Positions 35,501-44,141 of a stretch of DNA of 64,000 nucleotides are shown piece by piece (the stretch's first letter is position 1; each line of letters opens with the position of its first letter). Source of the stretch: Bacteroidota bacterium. GTDB lineage: Bacteria; Bacteroidota; Bacteroidia; Chitinophagales; Chitinophagaceae. A model generated the notes under the pieces. It ran no database searches and was not told the DNA's origin. It worked only from the letters and a program-made list of their open reading frames with translations. Where the stretch lies: assembly GCA_023422565.1 (NCBI GenBank), contig JAFAGR010000032.1, forward strand, positions 37,723 to 101,722. Direction: 5' to 3'. Position numbers and translations under genes: made by a program.

Positions 35501-36275
35501 ACGGATCGAGAACTTTCAAAAAAGGTTTCCCCTCTTTGTAGGTGAATTCAAATTTGCCATCCAGATCATCGTTCAGCCTGTAACCATAGATCTGGAGCAA
35601 TTTATCTTTCTCCTTATCCCAGTTGCGAATGGTTTCAAAATAGTACGGACCGTACGCATTTAAGAGTTGAACGAATAACAATGTTTTGTGAACACACAAG
35701 GGATGTTGCGTTTCATCGCAACTACATGATGTGTCGAAATTTCTTTCGTCGTTTTTTTGGATGACCAGAGGGAATGTTTGTCCATCGATCGTCAATTCCG
35801 CTTCCACTCTTTCGTCGGCGGCCTTAGTGATGTTGGCCTTGGTTGTTCTTAGAAGAGTTTCCGCGCGGTCGTAAATGGCGGAAGATGAAAGCACTTTAAT
35901 GATCTTCAGATCAATGTGCTTCATTTTCGCTATGGTATGATTCTGATCATATTGTATCTCTGAAACACCCAGTTGGTTTTTATCTATCAGATCTTGCAGT
36001 CGAAATAAAGCGGCAGATTCGTGCCTGCATATTTCCCCCAGATTATAAGGGCAGCCGCAGCGCAACGCCATAAGTTTCGGGTCGGTGTATTTCTGAATGC
36101 TAACCTTGTAGTACGTGTTGTAAATATCATCGCGAACCCGCATCACCACTGAGCTAAGCAGTTCATCATGCTCAATAAGCTCAACATAACCCAGCGCGTG
36201 AATTTTCTTTCCTCTGCGGATCACTTCATCGGTGCCGTTATTATAAATATGTTTGATTATATGCGGTAGTGCCAT
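32517..36275 (-). CDS. SNF2-family DEAD/DEAH helicase with SWIM zinc fingers
   Basis: A 1252-residue chromatin-remodeller-type ATPase. The N-terminal third has a SWIM zinc finger ([13 protein letters not shown] near residue 73) and a second SWIM-like motif ([13 protein letters not shown] near 185). The helicase core is in the last 450 residues: Walker A DDMGLGKT near 811, motif II DESQ, motif III SGTPLQN, and [38 protein letters not shown] (given as two motifs: the VI region ends RTHRIGQ). It is probably a DNA translocase; its partner is unknown. It stands alone, with the ATG at 36275. Confidence 0.93.
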   Translation of the reverse strand: [1252 protein letters not shown]

Positions 36276-36404
36276 GCTGAAATTAAGGGTAAAGGATTCT
36301 CTGAAATGCCCACGCAGGGCCGTTCAGAAAAGGCCAATTTGCAAAAGTAAAGGAAAATAACCGAGCCTTTTGCCTGCTTGGAATATGTTGTGGAGAAATT
36401 GCTG

Positions 36405-37145
36405 TTAAATTGTTCCTTTCACCAACTTGCCGCCGGTATAAACCGGTAACACATGTGCGGTATCTGCAGTGAGGCAATGGCGAATGTCTTTTTCTAACCC
36501 GAAGCCTGTAAGACGCTGGTAGTGTGAAGCGTTATTCGCTTTCATAAACTCGTAAAGGTCTGGCTCTGCGCTTTGATAAAGATTCAGTGCGATATGAGAA
36601 GCATCACAATTGTAGGTAAACCGATCTCCCATTTCTTTTATCACAGCCCCTGCAAACAAAGTGTCTTCAATATTCACTTTATCTTTCCATGCGGCACATG
36701 CAAGAATTACGGGCTGGTTCTTCTTTACTAAATGAGAGCAAACCGCGGTGAAATTTGAAAAGGCTCCAGTGATGATCTCCTTTGCGCCTTTCTCCAAAGC
36801 CATATGCAGCAAGCGCGTACCGTTGGTTGTGGTAAGCACCAGGGTTTTCTTCTGAATAAAATCAACCGGGTATTCAAAGGGCGAATTGCCATGTTGCAAT
36901 CCCTCTGCAATTTGGCCGTCGCGCTCGCCGGCAGTGATTGCTTCAATTTGCTTACCGATTCGGATGCATTCCGCTACGCTGTCTACCGGAACAATTGCTT
37001 TTGCGCCATTAGCAAGAACTGTGGCAATTGTTGATGTGGCACGCAACACATCAATGATAACCACGATGCTGTTGCTCACATCATAAAGATGCAGCAGAGC
37101 CGGAGAGAGGCAGGTGAAGAGAGCCGGTTTAGTGGTCCTGGCCAT
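36405..37145 (-). CDS. ComB-like 2-phosphosulfolactate phosphatase
   Basis: A 246-residue ComB-family protein. Recognisable parts are IDVLRATSTIATVLANGA, the GERDGQIAEGLQHGNSP loop and LTTTNGTRLL. In methanogens ComB makes sulfolactate for coenzyme M. Bacteroidota have no coenzyme M, and sulfonated compounds such as capnine-type sulfonolipids are a possible use, but this is inference. It follows gcvT by five bases, so the two are co-transcribed. Confidence 0.88.
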   Translation of the reverse strand: MARTTKPALFTCLSPALLHLYDVSNSIVVIIDVLRATSTIATVLANGAKAIVPVDSVAECIRIGKQIEAITAGERDGQIAEGLQHGNSPFEYPVDFIQKKTLVLTTTNGTRLLHMALEKGAKEIITGAFSNFTAVCSHLVKKNQPVILACAAWKDKVNIEDTLFAGAVIKEMGDRFTYNCDASHIALNLYQSAEPDLYEFMKANNASHYQRLTGFGLEKDIRHCLTADTAHVLPVYTGGKLVKGTI

Positions 37146-37150
37146 AAATA

Positions 37151-38236
37151 TTAAGCGAAAGGTACTTTAACCACCTTCGCTTTCAGCAGGCTGTTTCTTA
37201 CCTTGATAAAAATTTCTGAGTCAATTGCATTTAAGGCCGTTTGCACGTATCCCATGCCGATTGCCTTGCCTAAGGAAGGAGACTGGGTGCCGGACGTAAC
37301 TTTGCCGATCGTGTTTCCATCTTTGTCGCAAATTTCATAATCGTGACGTGCAATTCCTTTATCGATCATTTCGAAGCCCACAAGTTTACGTGTTAGTCCC
37401 GCTGCTTTTTGCGCTTCCAAAATCGGGCGTGCGGTGAAATCTTTTGTAAACTTTGTTATCCAGCCTAATCCCGCTTCAAGCGGAGAAGTAGAATCATCAA
37501 TATCATTTCCGTAAAGGCAGAAACCCATCTCGAGGCGAAGTGTATCTCTCGCGCCCAGGCCCACAGGCTTTATATTATACTGTTCACCGGCCTTAAAGAT
37601 CGCATTCCAGATCTCTTCGCCGGTATTGCCTTCATCTTCAAAATAAATTTCCACGCCGCCGGCACCGGTATAACCGGTTGCGCTGATAAGAACGTTATCA
37701 ATGCCTGCAAATTTTCCTTTTACAAAAGTGTAGTACTTCAAATTCAGGATATCCATATCCGTTAGTGACTGGATAACGCGTGTGGCATTCGGACCCTGCA
37801 CAGCGAGCAATCCTGTTTTAGGAGAGATGTTATGCAATTCGGCATTTTTAGAATTGTGTTTGTTAACCCACTCCCAATCCTTATCAATATTTCCCGCATT
37901 CACCACAAGCATGTAGGAGTTATTCTCTTCGAGGCAATACACAAGAAGGTCGTCTACGATACCGCCCTGCTCATTGGTGAAGCAGCTATATTGAATTTTT
38001 CCCGCAGATAATTTTGATGCATCATTAGAAGTGATGCGCTGAATAAGATCGAGTGCTTCGGGGCCTTTTACTATAAACTCTCCCATATGGCTCACATCAA
38101 ACACGCCCACGCTGTTTCTCACGGCGGCATGTTCATCATTGATGCCCGAATAGGAGATGGGCATATTAAAGCCAGCAAAATCAGCCATTTTCGCTCCGAG
38201 CGCGATATGTTTTTCTGTAAAAGGCGTTTGTTTCAT
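37151..38236 (-). CDS. gcvT: aminomethyltransferase (glycine cleavage T protein)
   Basis: A 361-residue folate-dependent enzyme that releases ammonia and forms 5,10-methylene-THF from the aminomethyl group on the H protein. The start is [16 protein letters not shown], followed by the conserved FDVSHMGEF, the aspartate in [11 protein letters not shown], and [14 protein letters not shown]. The ATG at 38236 is preferred over a TTG two codons earlier. The P and H genes are not here. The phosphatase gene follows after 5 bases. A promoter element precedes it. Confidence 0.95.
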   Translation of the reverse strand: MKQTPFTEKHIALGAKMADFAGFNMPISYSGINDEHAAVRNSVGVFDVSHMGEFIVKGPEALDLIQRITSNDASKLSAGKIQYSCFTNEQGGIVDDLLVYCLEENNSYMLVVNAGNIDKDWEWVNKHNSKNAELHNISPKTGLLAVQGPNATRVIQSLTDMDILNLKYYTFVKGKFAGIDNVLISATGYTGAGGVEIYFEDEGNTGEEIWNAIFKAGEQYNIKPVGLGARDTLRLEMGFCLYGNDIDDSTSPLEAGLGWITKFTKDFTARPILEAQKAAGLTRKLVGFEMIDKGIARHDYEICDKDGNTIGKVTSGTQSPSLGKAIGMGYVQTALNAIDSEIFIKVRNSLLKAKVVKVPFA

Positions 38237-38253
38237 TCCCAAAATTTAGGCAG

Positions 38254-38261
38254 CAAAAGTA
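38254..38261 (-). promoter_or_regulatory. -7 promoter element of gcvT-comB
   Basis: The minus strand reads TACTTTTG, a perfect TAnnTTTG match, 17 bases before the gcvT ATG. No clear TTG -33 box stands at the right distance. Confidence 0.5.
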
Positions 38262-38314
38262 CGCAACGGAAATCAAAAAATTTGAAATACCATTTACGGG
38301 TGCGTTTTGTTCAA

Positions 38315-38344
38315 TGGTTGGTTGGTTTGTTTGTTGGTTGGTTG
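38315..38344. repeat. GTTG/TTTG low-complexity word repeat
   Basis: A 30-base run of TTGG and TTTG words (TGGTTGGTTGGTTTG, then TTTGTTGGTTGGTTG) lies between gcvT and the convergent end of the WG-repeat gene. It carries no gene or stem. Confidence 0.6.
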
Positions 38345-38367
38345 ATACGAATAACAGAGGTAATAAA

Positions 38368-40044
38368 TTACAAAGCCGCCAGCATTTTACCGTTGGGTAG
38401 TCCGAAACCTTGAAATTCAAAATGCTTGTTGTACAAAGCATATACCCTAAGGCCGGGAATACCATAATAATTATCATAATAGAAAACAGGTATGTGTGGG
38501 AGCGCAGGATGCATTTCAACATTCAATGTTTTCCCCATCCTTTTTACAACTCCGTACTTTCCCTTTTCTTCTATCACTATAAAATCGGTTTTTGCAGGGC
38601 GGAAAAAGTGTATCGAATTCTCAGCGACCAGGTTAACCTTTATCGGTAGCAGGTCTTCATTTGTTGGTGACAACAACCTGGCCGACCCACTTTTATATGC
38701 AAGCAGGGTCTGCGATATTGAAATGGTATGCGATCCTTTTTCAAATCCCCGTTGTTGCGGCTGTTGATAAGAAGTGAATGTGAGTAAGGTAGAATCGCTG
38801 TGTGCGGCAGATATTGTGTTTAGCGTATAAATGCCCGGCAAGATTGAGTCATACGCTAATGGAATGATCACCTTTCCGCTTTTATCGATCGTTCCGCAAG
38901 AAGGCTTATTCCTGATCTTCTTCCACACTAAAAAATTGCTTCCAAAATACATCATTGAGTCGTAAGCTGTTTTTTGTAAACCAGAGCTGTCTGCCAAATA
39001 AAAGTTTTTACCTGACTTCACTATCACCGGCATATTCTGAATCGGTTTCGAGGTTGACCGCAGGAAAATTGGAGAATGAGTTTTGGGGAGCGGGATGAAA
39101 ACTTTTTCGTTAGTAAACACTACATAAAAAAGTGAATCGTTGATGGATGTGTAATAAGGATGAAACCTTTTTCGTAACTCGGCCTCATCGATCCGCGGTT
39201 CCTTGTCAGGAACGGCCACATGATGATCACTTTCCATTGTAACAGTTCCCATACGATCGCTGAAATCATTTTCATTGCGGACCGGCTCCTGATTCAGCTT
39301 TCGTTCGATCAGGAAATTTTCTCCGTCAGAAAAAACCCTGTAATGTGTTTCGAACCCTGAGCCCTCTGAATCGGTGAAAGAAAATGAATGGTTTCTCTCA
39401 TCTGAATTGATGAGCCTGGGTTTATGTAAACCCTGCACAAGCCATTCTTTGATAGATTGTGTAAATGCGTCGTAAACAAAAATACCTTTTTCATTTTCAA
39501 AGCCCTCGGCGGCAAACAATACATAGCGTGAAAACCCTTTATGAGAAGGATGCGTCCCCGTTGTATCAATATACTGCAGCGACCTGAAATTTTTTGGATG
39601 CACGTTCCCGCCATTAAGATTGAACAGGGAGAAAAATTTTGGCAGTCTTCCATACTTTTCAAAATGTTCTTTGGTAAACCGATGCTTAGTGCCATCACTC
39701 CTGGCGATGATGCATTTAGTCTCTAAAATTTCATACGATGAAAAAGGTTCATCCTTTAAAAGTTGTTTTTCGCCATAGTATAAGCCGGTTAAAGTGATCT
39801 TGTCGTTTTGTATATAATAATTGCGCGGAGAAGTTTCAATGGTGTCGTTCAACGGAATGGTAGCAGTGGTTTTAAAATAGTGTCCGGTGACCCATGAGAT
39901 GCGTTCGTATTGGGGAGGCACAAGAACAATCCCTTTTTCGTTAATTAGGCCTTGGTGTGTGCCGTTAGAAAATGGGATGAGGAAGGATTGGGCGGGGAGG
40001 AGGTGTGGTGTGAGGGAAAGGAGCAGGAGGGAGATGAGTTTCAT
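38368..40044 (-). CDS. secreted WG-repeat-like protein
   Basis: A 558-residue protein with a signal peptide (cut near LPAQS). At least two WG-type repeats are visible: HQGLINEKGIVLVPPQYERI near residue 30 and CGTIDKSGKVIIPLAYDSI near 385, with the weaker EEKGKYGVVKRMGKT near 500. The repeats are far apart, with a poorly conserved middle. WG repeats form small beta modules in envelope proteins with no set function. It is the last gene before the transposase-like gene and has no close operon partner. Confidence 0.78.
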   Translation of the reverse strand: MKLISLLLLSLTPHLLPAQSFLIPFSNGTHQGLINEKGIVLVPPQYERISWVTGHYFKTTATIPLNDTIETSPRNYYIQNDKITLTGLYYGEKQLLKDEPFSSYEILETKCIIARSDGTKHRFTKEHFEKYGRLPKFFSLFNLNGGNVHPKNFRSLQYIDTTGTHPSHKGFSRYVLFAAEGFENEKGIFVYDAFTQSIKEWLVQGLHKPRLINSDERNHSFSFTDSEGSGFETHYRVFSDGENFLIERKLNQEPVRNENDFSDRMGTVTMESDHHVAVPDKEPRIDEAELRKRFHPYYTSINDSLFYVVFTNEKVFIPLPKTHSPIFLRSTSKPIQNMPVIVKSGKNFYLADSSGLQKTAYDSMMYFGSNFLVWKKIRNKPSCGTIDKSGKVIIPLAYDSILPGIYTLNTISAAHSDSTLLTFTSYQQPQQRGFEKGSHTISISQTLLAYKSGSARLLSPTNEDLLPIKVNLVAENSIHFFRPAKTDFIVIEEKGKYGVVKRMGKTLNVEMHPALPHIPVFYYDNYYGIPGLRVYALYNKHFEFQGFGLPNGKMLAAL

Positions 40045-40100
40045 GGTGTAAAACTACTGGAATTCCATGCCTTTTGATGTTGCACCATCCGATTCCTCCA

Positions 40101-40895
40101 TCAGGCCGCCCTGCCGTATAAGACAGAAGGTTTATGCTGAATTACCGATCGCATTAAAATATGCCAGATCTCCTCCAACCGGTGACGATTATTGAACCTG
40201 AAGTAAAATTCGTGTTCATATTTTCGGATGAAGTGCGGTGAGCAATGATGATGAGTTCCTTCCATCCACTTTCTAAAGTTCCAAACCCGAATATCTTTTA
40301 CTTCCCCGATATAGCTACCCGCCATCAGCTCACAGGGAGAAATTTTGTCGGGTACAGAAACCGAACTCTGACTGATCACCAGTTTCGATCCGTCTGTGGC
40401 ACTGTACTGTTCGATCGTCACATCAATCTTCTGTAACCCATTCAGATTCTCACCGCGATGCATCAATGTAATACCATCCATGGAGGAATGTTTTTCGTTT
40501 TCCTTTTCTGCTACTTCGTCCAGAAACCACGCCTCCATTGCATCCTGGCATCTTAAACGGAATCTTGCCCCGGTTTTTTCATCAACGCCATAAATACGCG
40601 AGAGATCCAGGGTTGAGATTCCGTTTCGGCAATTGACAATGTGCGAAGACATCGGAAAAGCCTTCATGAGCGGAATTTGAATTTTGTGAAAGATGGTATT
40701 GGCAGTAACTGATTCGTCGTAATCGCATTTTACACATCTTGCATGAAACCGGGTTCTACCCTTCCAACATCTTGTATGGCCGCAACGTTTACATACAAAG
40801 CCGTTAGCCCATTTGATGTTATATAAAAACTGGCGACAATCATCTTCGCTTCTGAACGACTGGTTGAATTTTTGAAAAATGCTTTGTTTACTCAT
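40101..40895 (-). CDS. degenerate IS1595 (ISXO2)-like transposase
   Basis: A 264-residue intact frame. Residues 14-110 match the IS1595 N-terminal part: zinc-ribbon cysteines CKRCGHTRCW and CVKC, TANTIFHKIQIPLMKAF and the helix-turn-helix-like STLDLSRIYGVDEKT. The C-terminal end THHHCSPHFIRKYEHEFYFRFNNR (given in part: the FRFNNR hallmark) also fits. The middle of the DDE domain is short: the usual VEVDETY-type first aspartate is only MDGITL, and the second aspartate and NxIE glutamate regions are missing. It is therefore probably inactive. No terminal inverted repeats or target duplication were found. Confidence 0.75.
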   Translation of the reverse strand: MSKQSIFQKFNQSFRSEDDCRQFLYNIKWANGFVCKRCGHTRCWKGRTRFHARCVKCDYDESVTANTIFHKIQIPLMKAFPMSSHIVNCRNGISTLDLSRIYGVDEKTGARFRLRCQDAMEAWFLDEVAEKENEKHSSMDGITLMHRGENLNGLQKIDVTIEQYSATDGSKLVISQSSVSVPDKISPCELMAGSYIGEVKDIRVWNFRKWMEGTHHHCSPHFIRKYEHEFYFRFNNRHRLEEIWHILMRSVIQHKPSVLYGRAA

Positions 40896-40976
40896 TCCCG
40901 TAAATTTAGAAATGCCAAATTCTACAAATCCAAAACACCGGTCAATTCCCCAAAAAGGTGCTTAACGGGGCAAGAA

Positions 40977-41025
40977 GGGGGTTTCGTATGGAAACTCCCT
41001 AAGGTAGGTAACTGTAATGCCTACC
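40977..41025. other. two adjacent stable hairpins
   Basis: Stem one pairs GGGGGTTTC (40977-40985) with GAAACTCCC around a five-base loop, including one G-U pair. Stem two pairs GGTAGG (41003-41008) with CCTACC (41020-41025). They lie upstream of the transposase-like gene and just beyond the terminator of the PspC operon. Their purpose is unclear. Confidence 0.45.
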
Positions 41026-41033
41026 CGCAAGCT

Positions 41034-41064
41034 AAAAAAGAAGGCCCGCCCTTTCAGGCAGGCC
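41034..41064 (-). terminator. Rho-independent terminator of the PadR-PspC operon
   Basis: On the minus strand GGCCTGCC pairs with GGCGGGCC (one U-G wobble) around a six-base loop and is followed by TTCTTTTTT. It lies 28 bases after the stop of the PspC gene. Confidence 0.85.
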
Positions 41065-41091
41065 ATTCAACTTTAACCTAAGAAACGAAGT

Positions 41092-43239
41092 TTAATATTT
41101 CAGCATCATCGGGTTGAAAGAAGGTATACTGTAAAACAGCGCGGTAGGCCCTGCACCAACATTAACTTCCTTCAGATCCTGTTCCACCTTTTGAAGGTCC
41201 TCATTTATCTTTTGCTTTATGCGGTCAAGCGAATCGCGCATGTTGCGTGCCCGCGTACGAAGGTTATCATCCATTGAATCCGGCGAACTCCCTCTGTCGT
41301 AACGATATCCACCCGCATCATCCCAACTTTCCTGCCCCCTGTAAATCTCTCGGTTCCGCGATTTCCACGAATCCGCAGGCTCACCGTCAAGCGTATACAA
41401 ACCATCCTCACGCATCACATAATCAACATCAGTTTGCCAGCCTTCCTCAGAGCCGTCGATCTCCATATCAATATCGCTGTCCCATGGCCCGTCTACACGA
41501 ATGTTATGTGAACCGAGCACATTTTCATCAACCCGTATTTGCTTGCCCACAGGAACATAAATTGTGATCACCACGCGCTGATTGCGAAATTTATTTTCAC
41601 GGGTGATGGGTATCCCGCGATCAACCATTAGCACGGAATCTTTTTGCATCACATCAAAATCGATCAGAGCGGCAAGTGTATCTGCATATCGGCGGCTGCG
41701 GCCGTCTGCAATTTTCATCAGAGTTACTTTGTATGAGGAGTCCGGCGACTTCACAATATCTACACGCACATTCTTTACATATGCGGTGTCTTCATCGATG
41801 TCTTCAAAAGGCTCAAAACGAAACCATTTTGTACGAAAATATTTTCTTCCTTCGGTATTGTTGGTCACCAGCAATTTGTTGATGGATGTTGAATCCATTG
41901 CAATGGTTTGCTCATTTAGTGTGGATGAAGACCTAAAATCCCGACCGACCGACACAATCAGAGAGATAAAGCTCATCCAGCCAATCAGCCACATCGCGGC
42001 AAACGAGAAACGCATCGCCCTCCTGTTGGTTTTTACCCTGGTTATCCTTCTGATAAGCCAGGTGATAATTCCCAGTATGGGAACAATGATGAAGAATATA
42101 AGCGTTCCCCAAGCAAACGCATTTTGCCATCCGTCAGCGAGAAGAAAACTTTTTAATGGAAACATTCCAATTGCAGCAATTGCCAGTCCGAACAGTGCAA
42201 AGAGTAGTGCTATGGCAATGCATCCGAGAATGAAGTAGACGAAAATTTTAAATAACAAGGCAATGATGTCGCCGAAAGACCTCCCGCTTCTGCGTGCAAA
42301 TGACGCAGCTTCCGATCCAAGCGCTTTGCTCTTCGCTTCCGCCATCACCCTGGCTTCCCGCCCCATTTTTTCTGCCCGAAGTTGTACTCCCCTCATTTCT
42401 TCCACTACTGAATTCTTGATGGAATTAAGGTCAACTTTCTCGCCCTTCATCTCTAGTTTTTCGGCAGTGGTATTTGCTTCCGGAAGAACCAGCCACAAAA
42501 TGACATATATAAAGAACGCACCGGGACTGAATCCGAAGTTTACAAGATTGTCGAAATTATCCCAGCGGCCCCAGCGGAATGCAAAACTTAGGAAGGGAAT
42601 AAGAAATAGTACTCTGGGTATCCATGCGTTGATGCCAAAATAATGTCCCATTCCGCTACATACACCTCCGATTATTTTATCATCGGTATCACGGTACAAC
42701 TTCTTTCTTTTCGCGCCGATTTGTGTGGAGGCGGAACTCGGTACAGCTATCCACAGCACGAGATAAGGGATAATACCCACGCCAAACGATACTGCAAGTA
42801 TTACAAAAAGAATTCGCACCACCACAACATCTACATTAAAGTAGTTGGCAAGGCCGCTACAAACACCGCCGATCACTTTATCATTTTCATCGCGATATAG
42901 CTTTTTCGAAGCGCCAAACGGGTTATGGGTTTGCTGGCCTGATAAAGATTCCCGGGCTGCGTTCTCGTTGGTTTGGGCATCATCAAATTCTTCCGGACGG
43001 CCAATGCTGTTTATCACCGCATTAACATGTTCGTCTGTAATACAGGTTGCACCATCTTTCAGTTTTTCCTGAAAAAGCTCGCCGATCCTGTTTTCAATGT
43101 CGTTGATAATTTCATCACGGCCTTCTTCCGAAGCGAAGTGGCGGCTCAGGCTTTCGGTGTAGCTTTTTAATATCTCGAAGGCTGTAACCTCGATCGGCAC
43201 CACACGCCCCTGGAAATTAATATTGATAACTTGTTTCAT
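41092..43239 (-). CDS. PspC-domain envelope-stress protein
   Basis: A 715-residue membrane protein. The N-terminal 110 residues are soluble, followed by two PspC domains (KKLYRDENDKVIGGVCSG near 110 and KKLYRDTDDKIIGGVCSG near 180). Three or four further membrane helices come next (to about 425), then a periplasmic beta-rich region (VKNVRVDIVKSPDSS, IYVPVGKQIRVDENV), and a charged C-terminus. PspC proteins sense or relieve envelope stress. The PadR regulator gene precedes it by 40 bases, so it is probably controlled by that regulator. A terminator follows. Confidence 0.92.
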   Translation of the reverse strand: MKQVININFQGRVVPIEVTAFEILKSYTESLSRHFASEEGRDEIINDIENRIGELFQEKLKDGATCITDEHVNAVINSIGRPEEFDDAQTNENAARESLSGQQTHNPFGASKKLYRDENDKVIGGVCSGLANYFNVDVVVVRILFVILAVSFGVGIIPYLVLWIAVPSSASTQIGAKRKKLYRDTDDKIIGGVCSGMGHYFGINAWIPRVLFLIPFLSFAFRWGRWDNFDNLVNFGFSPGAFFIYVILWLVLPEANTTAEKLEMKGEKVDLNSIKNSVVEEMRGVQLRAEKMGREARVMAEAKSKALGSEAASFARRSGRSFGDIIALLFKIFVYFILGCIAIALLFALFGLAIAAIGMFPLKSFLLADGWQNAFAWGTLIFFIIVPILGIITWLIRRITRVKTNRRAMRFSFAAMWLIGWMSFISLIVSVGRDFRSSSTLNEQTIAMDSTSINKLLVTNNTEGRKYFRTKWFRFEPFEDIDEDTAYVKNVRVDIVKSPDSSYKVTLMKIADGRSRRYADTLAALIDFDVMQKDSVLMVDRGIPITRENKFRNQRVVITIYVPVGKQIRVDENVLGSHNIRVDGPWDSDIDMEIDGSEEGWQTDVDYVMREDGLYTLDGEPADSWKSRNREIYRGQESWDDAGGYRYDRGSSPDSMDDNLRTRARNMRDSLDRIKQKINEDLQKVEQDLKEVNVGAGPTALFYSIPSFNPMMLKY

Positions 43240-43279
43240 TGTTTAAAGTTTTTTGGTTGCAGTTTTTTTTGATGAGGGT

Positions 43280-43603
43280 TTATGAGGTGAGTGCCTTTAC
43301 TGCATTGGCAAGTTCACTCCAGGTGTTTTCAAGTTCCTTATAAAACTCCAGGCCCTTATCTGTGAGCATAAAATATTTGCGCGGGGGGCCGCTGTTGCTT
43401 TCCACCCAGCGGTAGTTCAAAAGTTCCGCATTCTTCAATCGGGTAAGTAGCGGGTAAAGGGTTCCCTCAAATATGTTGAGGTTCGCCGCCTTCATTTTAT
43501 CTATTATATCTGAAGGGTAGGCCTCGCCCTGCTTGATCACCGAGAGAATACAAAACTCCAAAACCCCTTTGCGCATCTGGCTGGCTGTATTTTCAATATT
43601 CAT
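43280..43603 (-). CDS. PadR family transcriptional regulator
   Basis: A 107-residue winged-helix repressor. The signature MRKGVLEFCILSVIKQGEAY is followed by IFEGTLYPLLTRLKNAELL and RKYFMLTDKGLEFYKELE. PadR proteins with a PspC partner are a common pair in Bacteroidota and are thought to control their own operon. The promoter at 43667 drives both genes. The ligand or signal is not known. Confidence 0.93.
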   Translation of the reverse strand: MNIENTASQMRKGVLEFCILSVIKQGEAYPSDIIDKMKAANLNIFEGTLYPLLTRLKNAELLNYRWVESNSGPPRKYFMLTDKGLEFYKELENTWSELANAVKALTS

Positions 43604-43666
43604 GGCTTCTTTGTTTTAGATTCTTTTTTCCGGCCGGGAATCCGGATATCCCGACCGATTACACCA

Positions 43667-43697
43667 CAAATATAGAAAGGCTTTTAGTACTATGCAA
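43667..43697 (-). promoter_or_regulatory. promoter of the PadR-PspC operon
   Basis: The minus strand carries TATATTTG (43667-43674), a perfect -7 element, and a TTG -33 box at 43695-43697, 23 bases apart start to start, the same spacing as at 32095. The predicted start lies about 60 bases before the PadR ATG. The PadR operator is likely here but no clear palindrome was seen. Confidence 0.65.
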
Positions 43698-44127
43698 CAC
43701 ATAATACCATTTATTTTCAGGTAGCTTGTTGTATCCGACTACCCAATTATGCCAAGAATGCGCGCCAGCATTACGTTTGAGCGGAAATTTTGTTACCGGG
43801 AAATTGTTGATAATTAGATGAGCGGTAATATATATTTATGAACGGAGGCTATTTGGACCTTGCATTTGCAATGGACGAATTGGAATTCCCCCATGGATAT
43901 TATAAATCTCGGTACCCGCCGGTTTATTTTCAAATAGAGACGCCGAAGTGAGGTCAAATCCAATGGAATTTTTGGCTTTAAAAATTTCCTGATAGCAGTA
44001 ATTCACTCGCTTAATTTCATAATGATCTCCTTCTATATTTAGTTAATATGTGGTTAAAGCCTTAATAGTCATTAAACTATCTTAGGTCTTCAGATTCTAA
44101 GAGGCCTGAATACGCAATCGATCACCC
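43698..44127. other. long gene-poor intergenic region
   Basis: About 430 AT-rich bases between divergent transcription units. I see no RNA gene or strong hairpin. A 37-codon frame at 43838-43951 (MNGGYLDLAFAMDEL) has no good ribosome site or promoter and is not called. The region may hold operators for the flanking genes. Confidence 0.4.
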
Positions 44128-44135
44128 TAACTTTG
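44128..44135 (+). promoter_or_regulatory. -7 promoter element just before the lipoprotein start
   Basis: TAACTTTG is a perfect TAnnTTTG match with only six bases between it and the ATG at 44142. The signal peptide needs that ATG, so if this promoter is used the message is leaderless. Confidence 0.5.
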
Positions 44136-44141
44136 TCAATC

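Noticed and set aside
43838..43951. 37-codon frame MNGGYLDLAFAMDEL
   Set aside because: No promoter, weak ribosome site and no recognisable family; it may be chance in AT-rich spacer.
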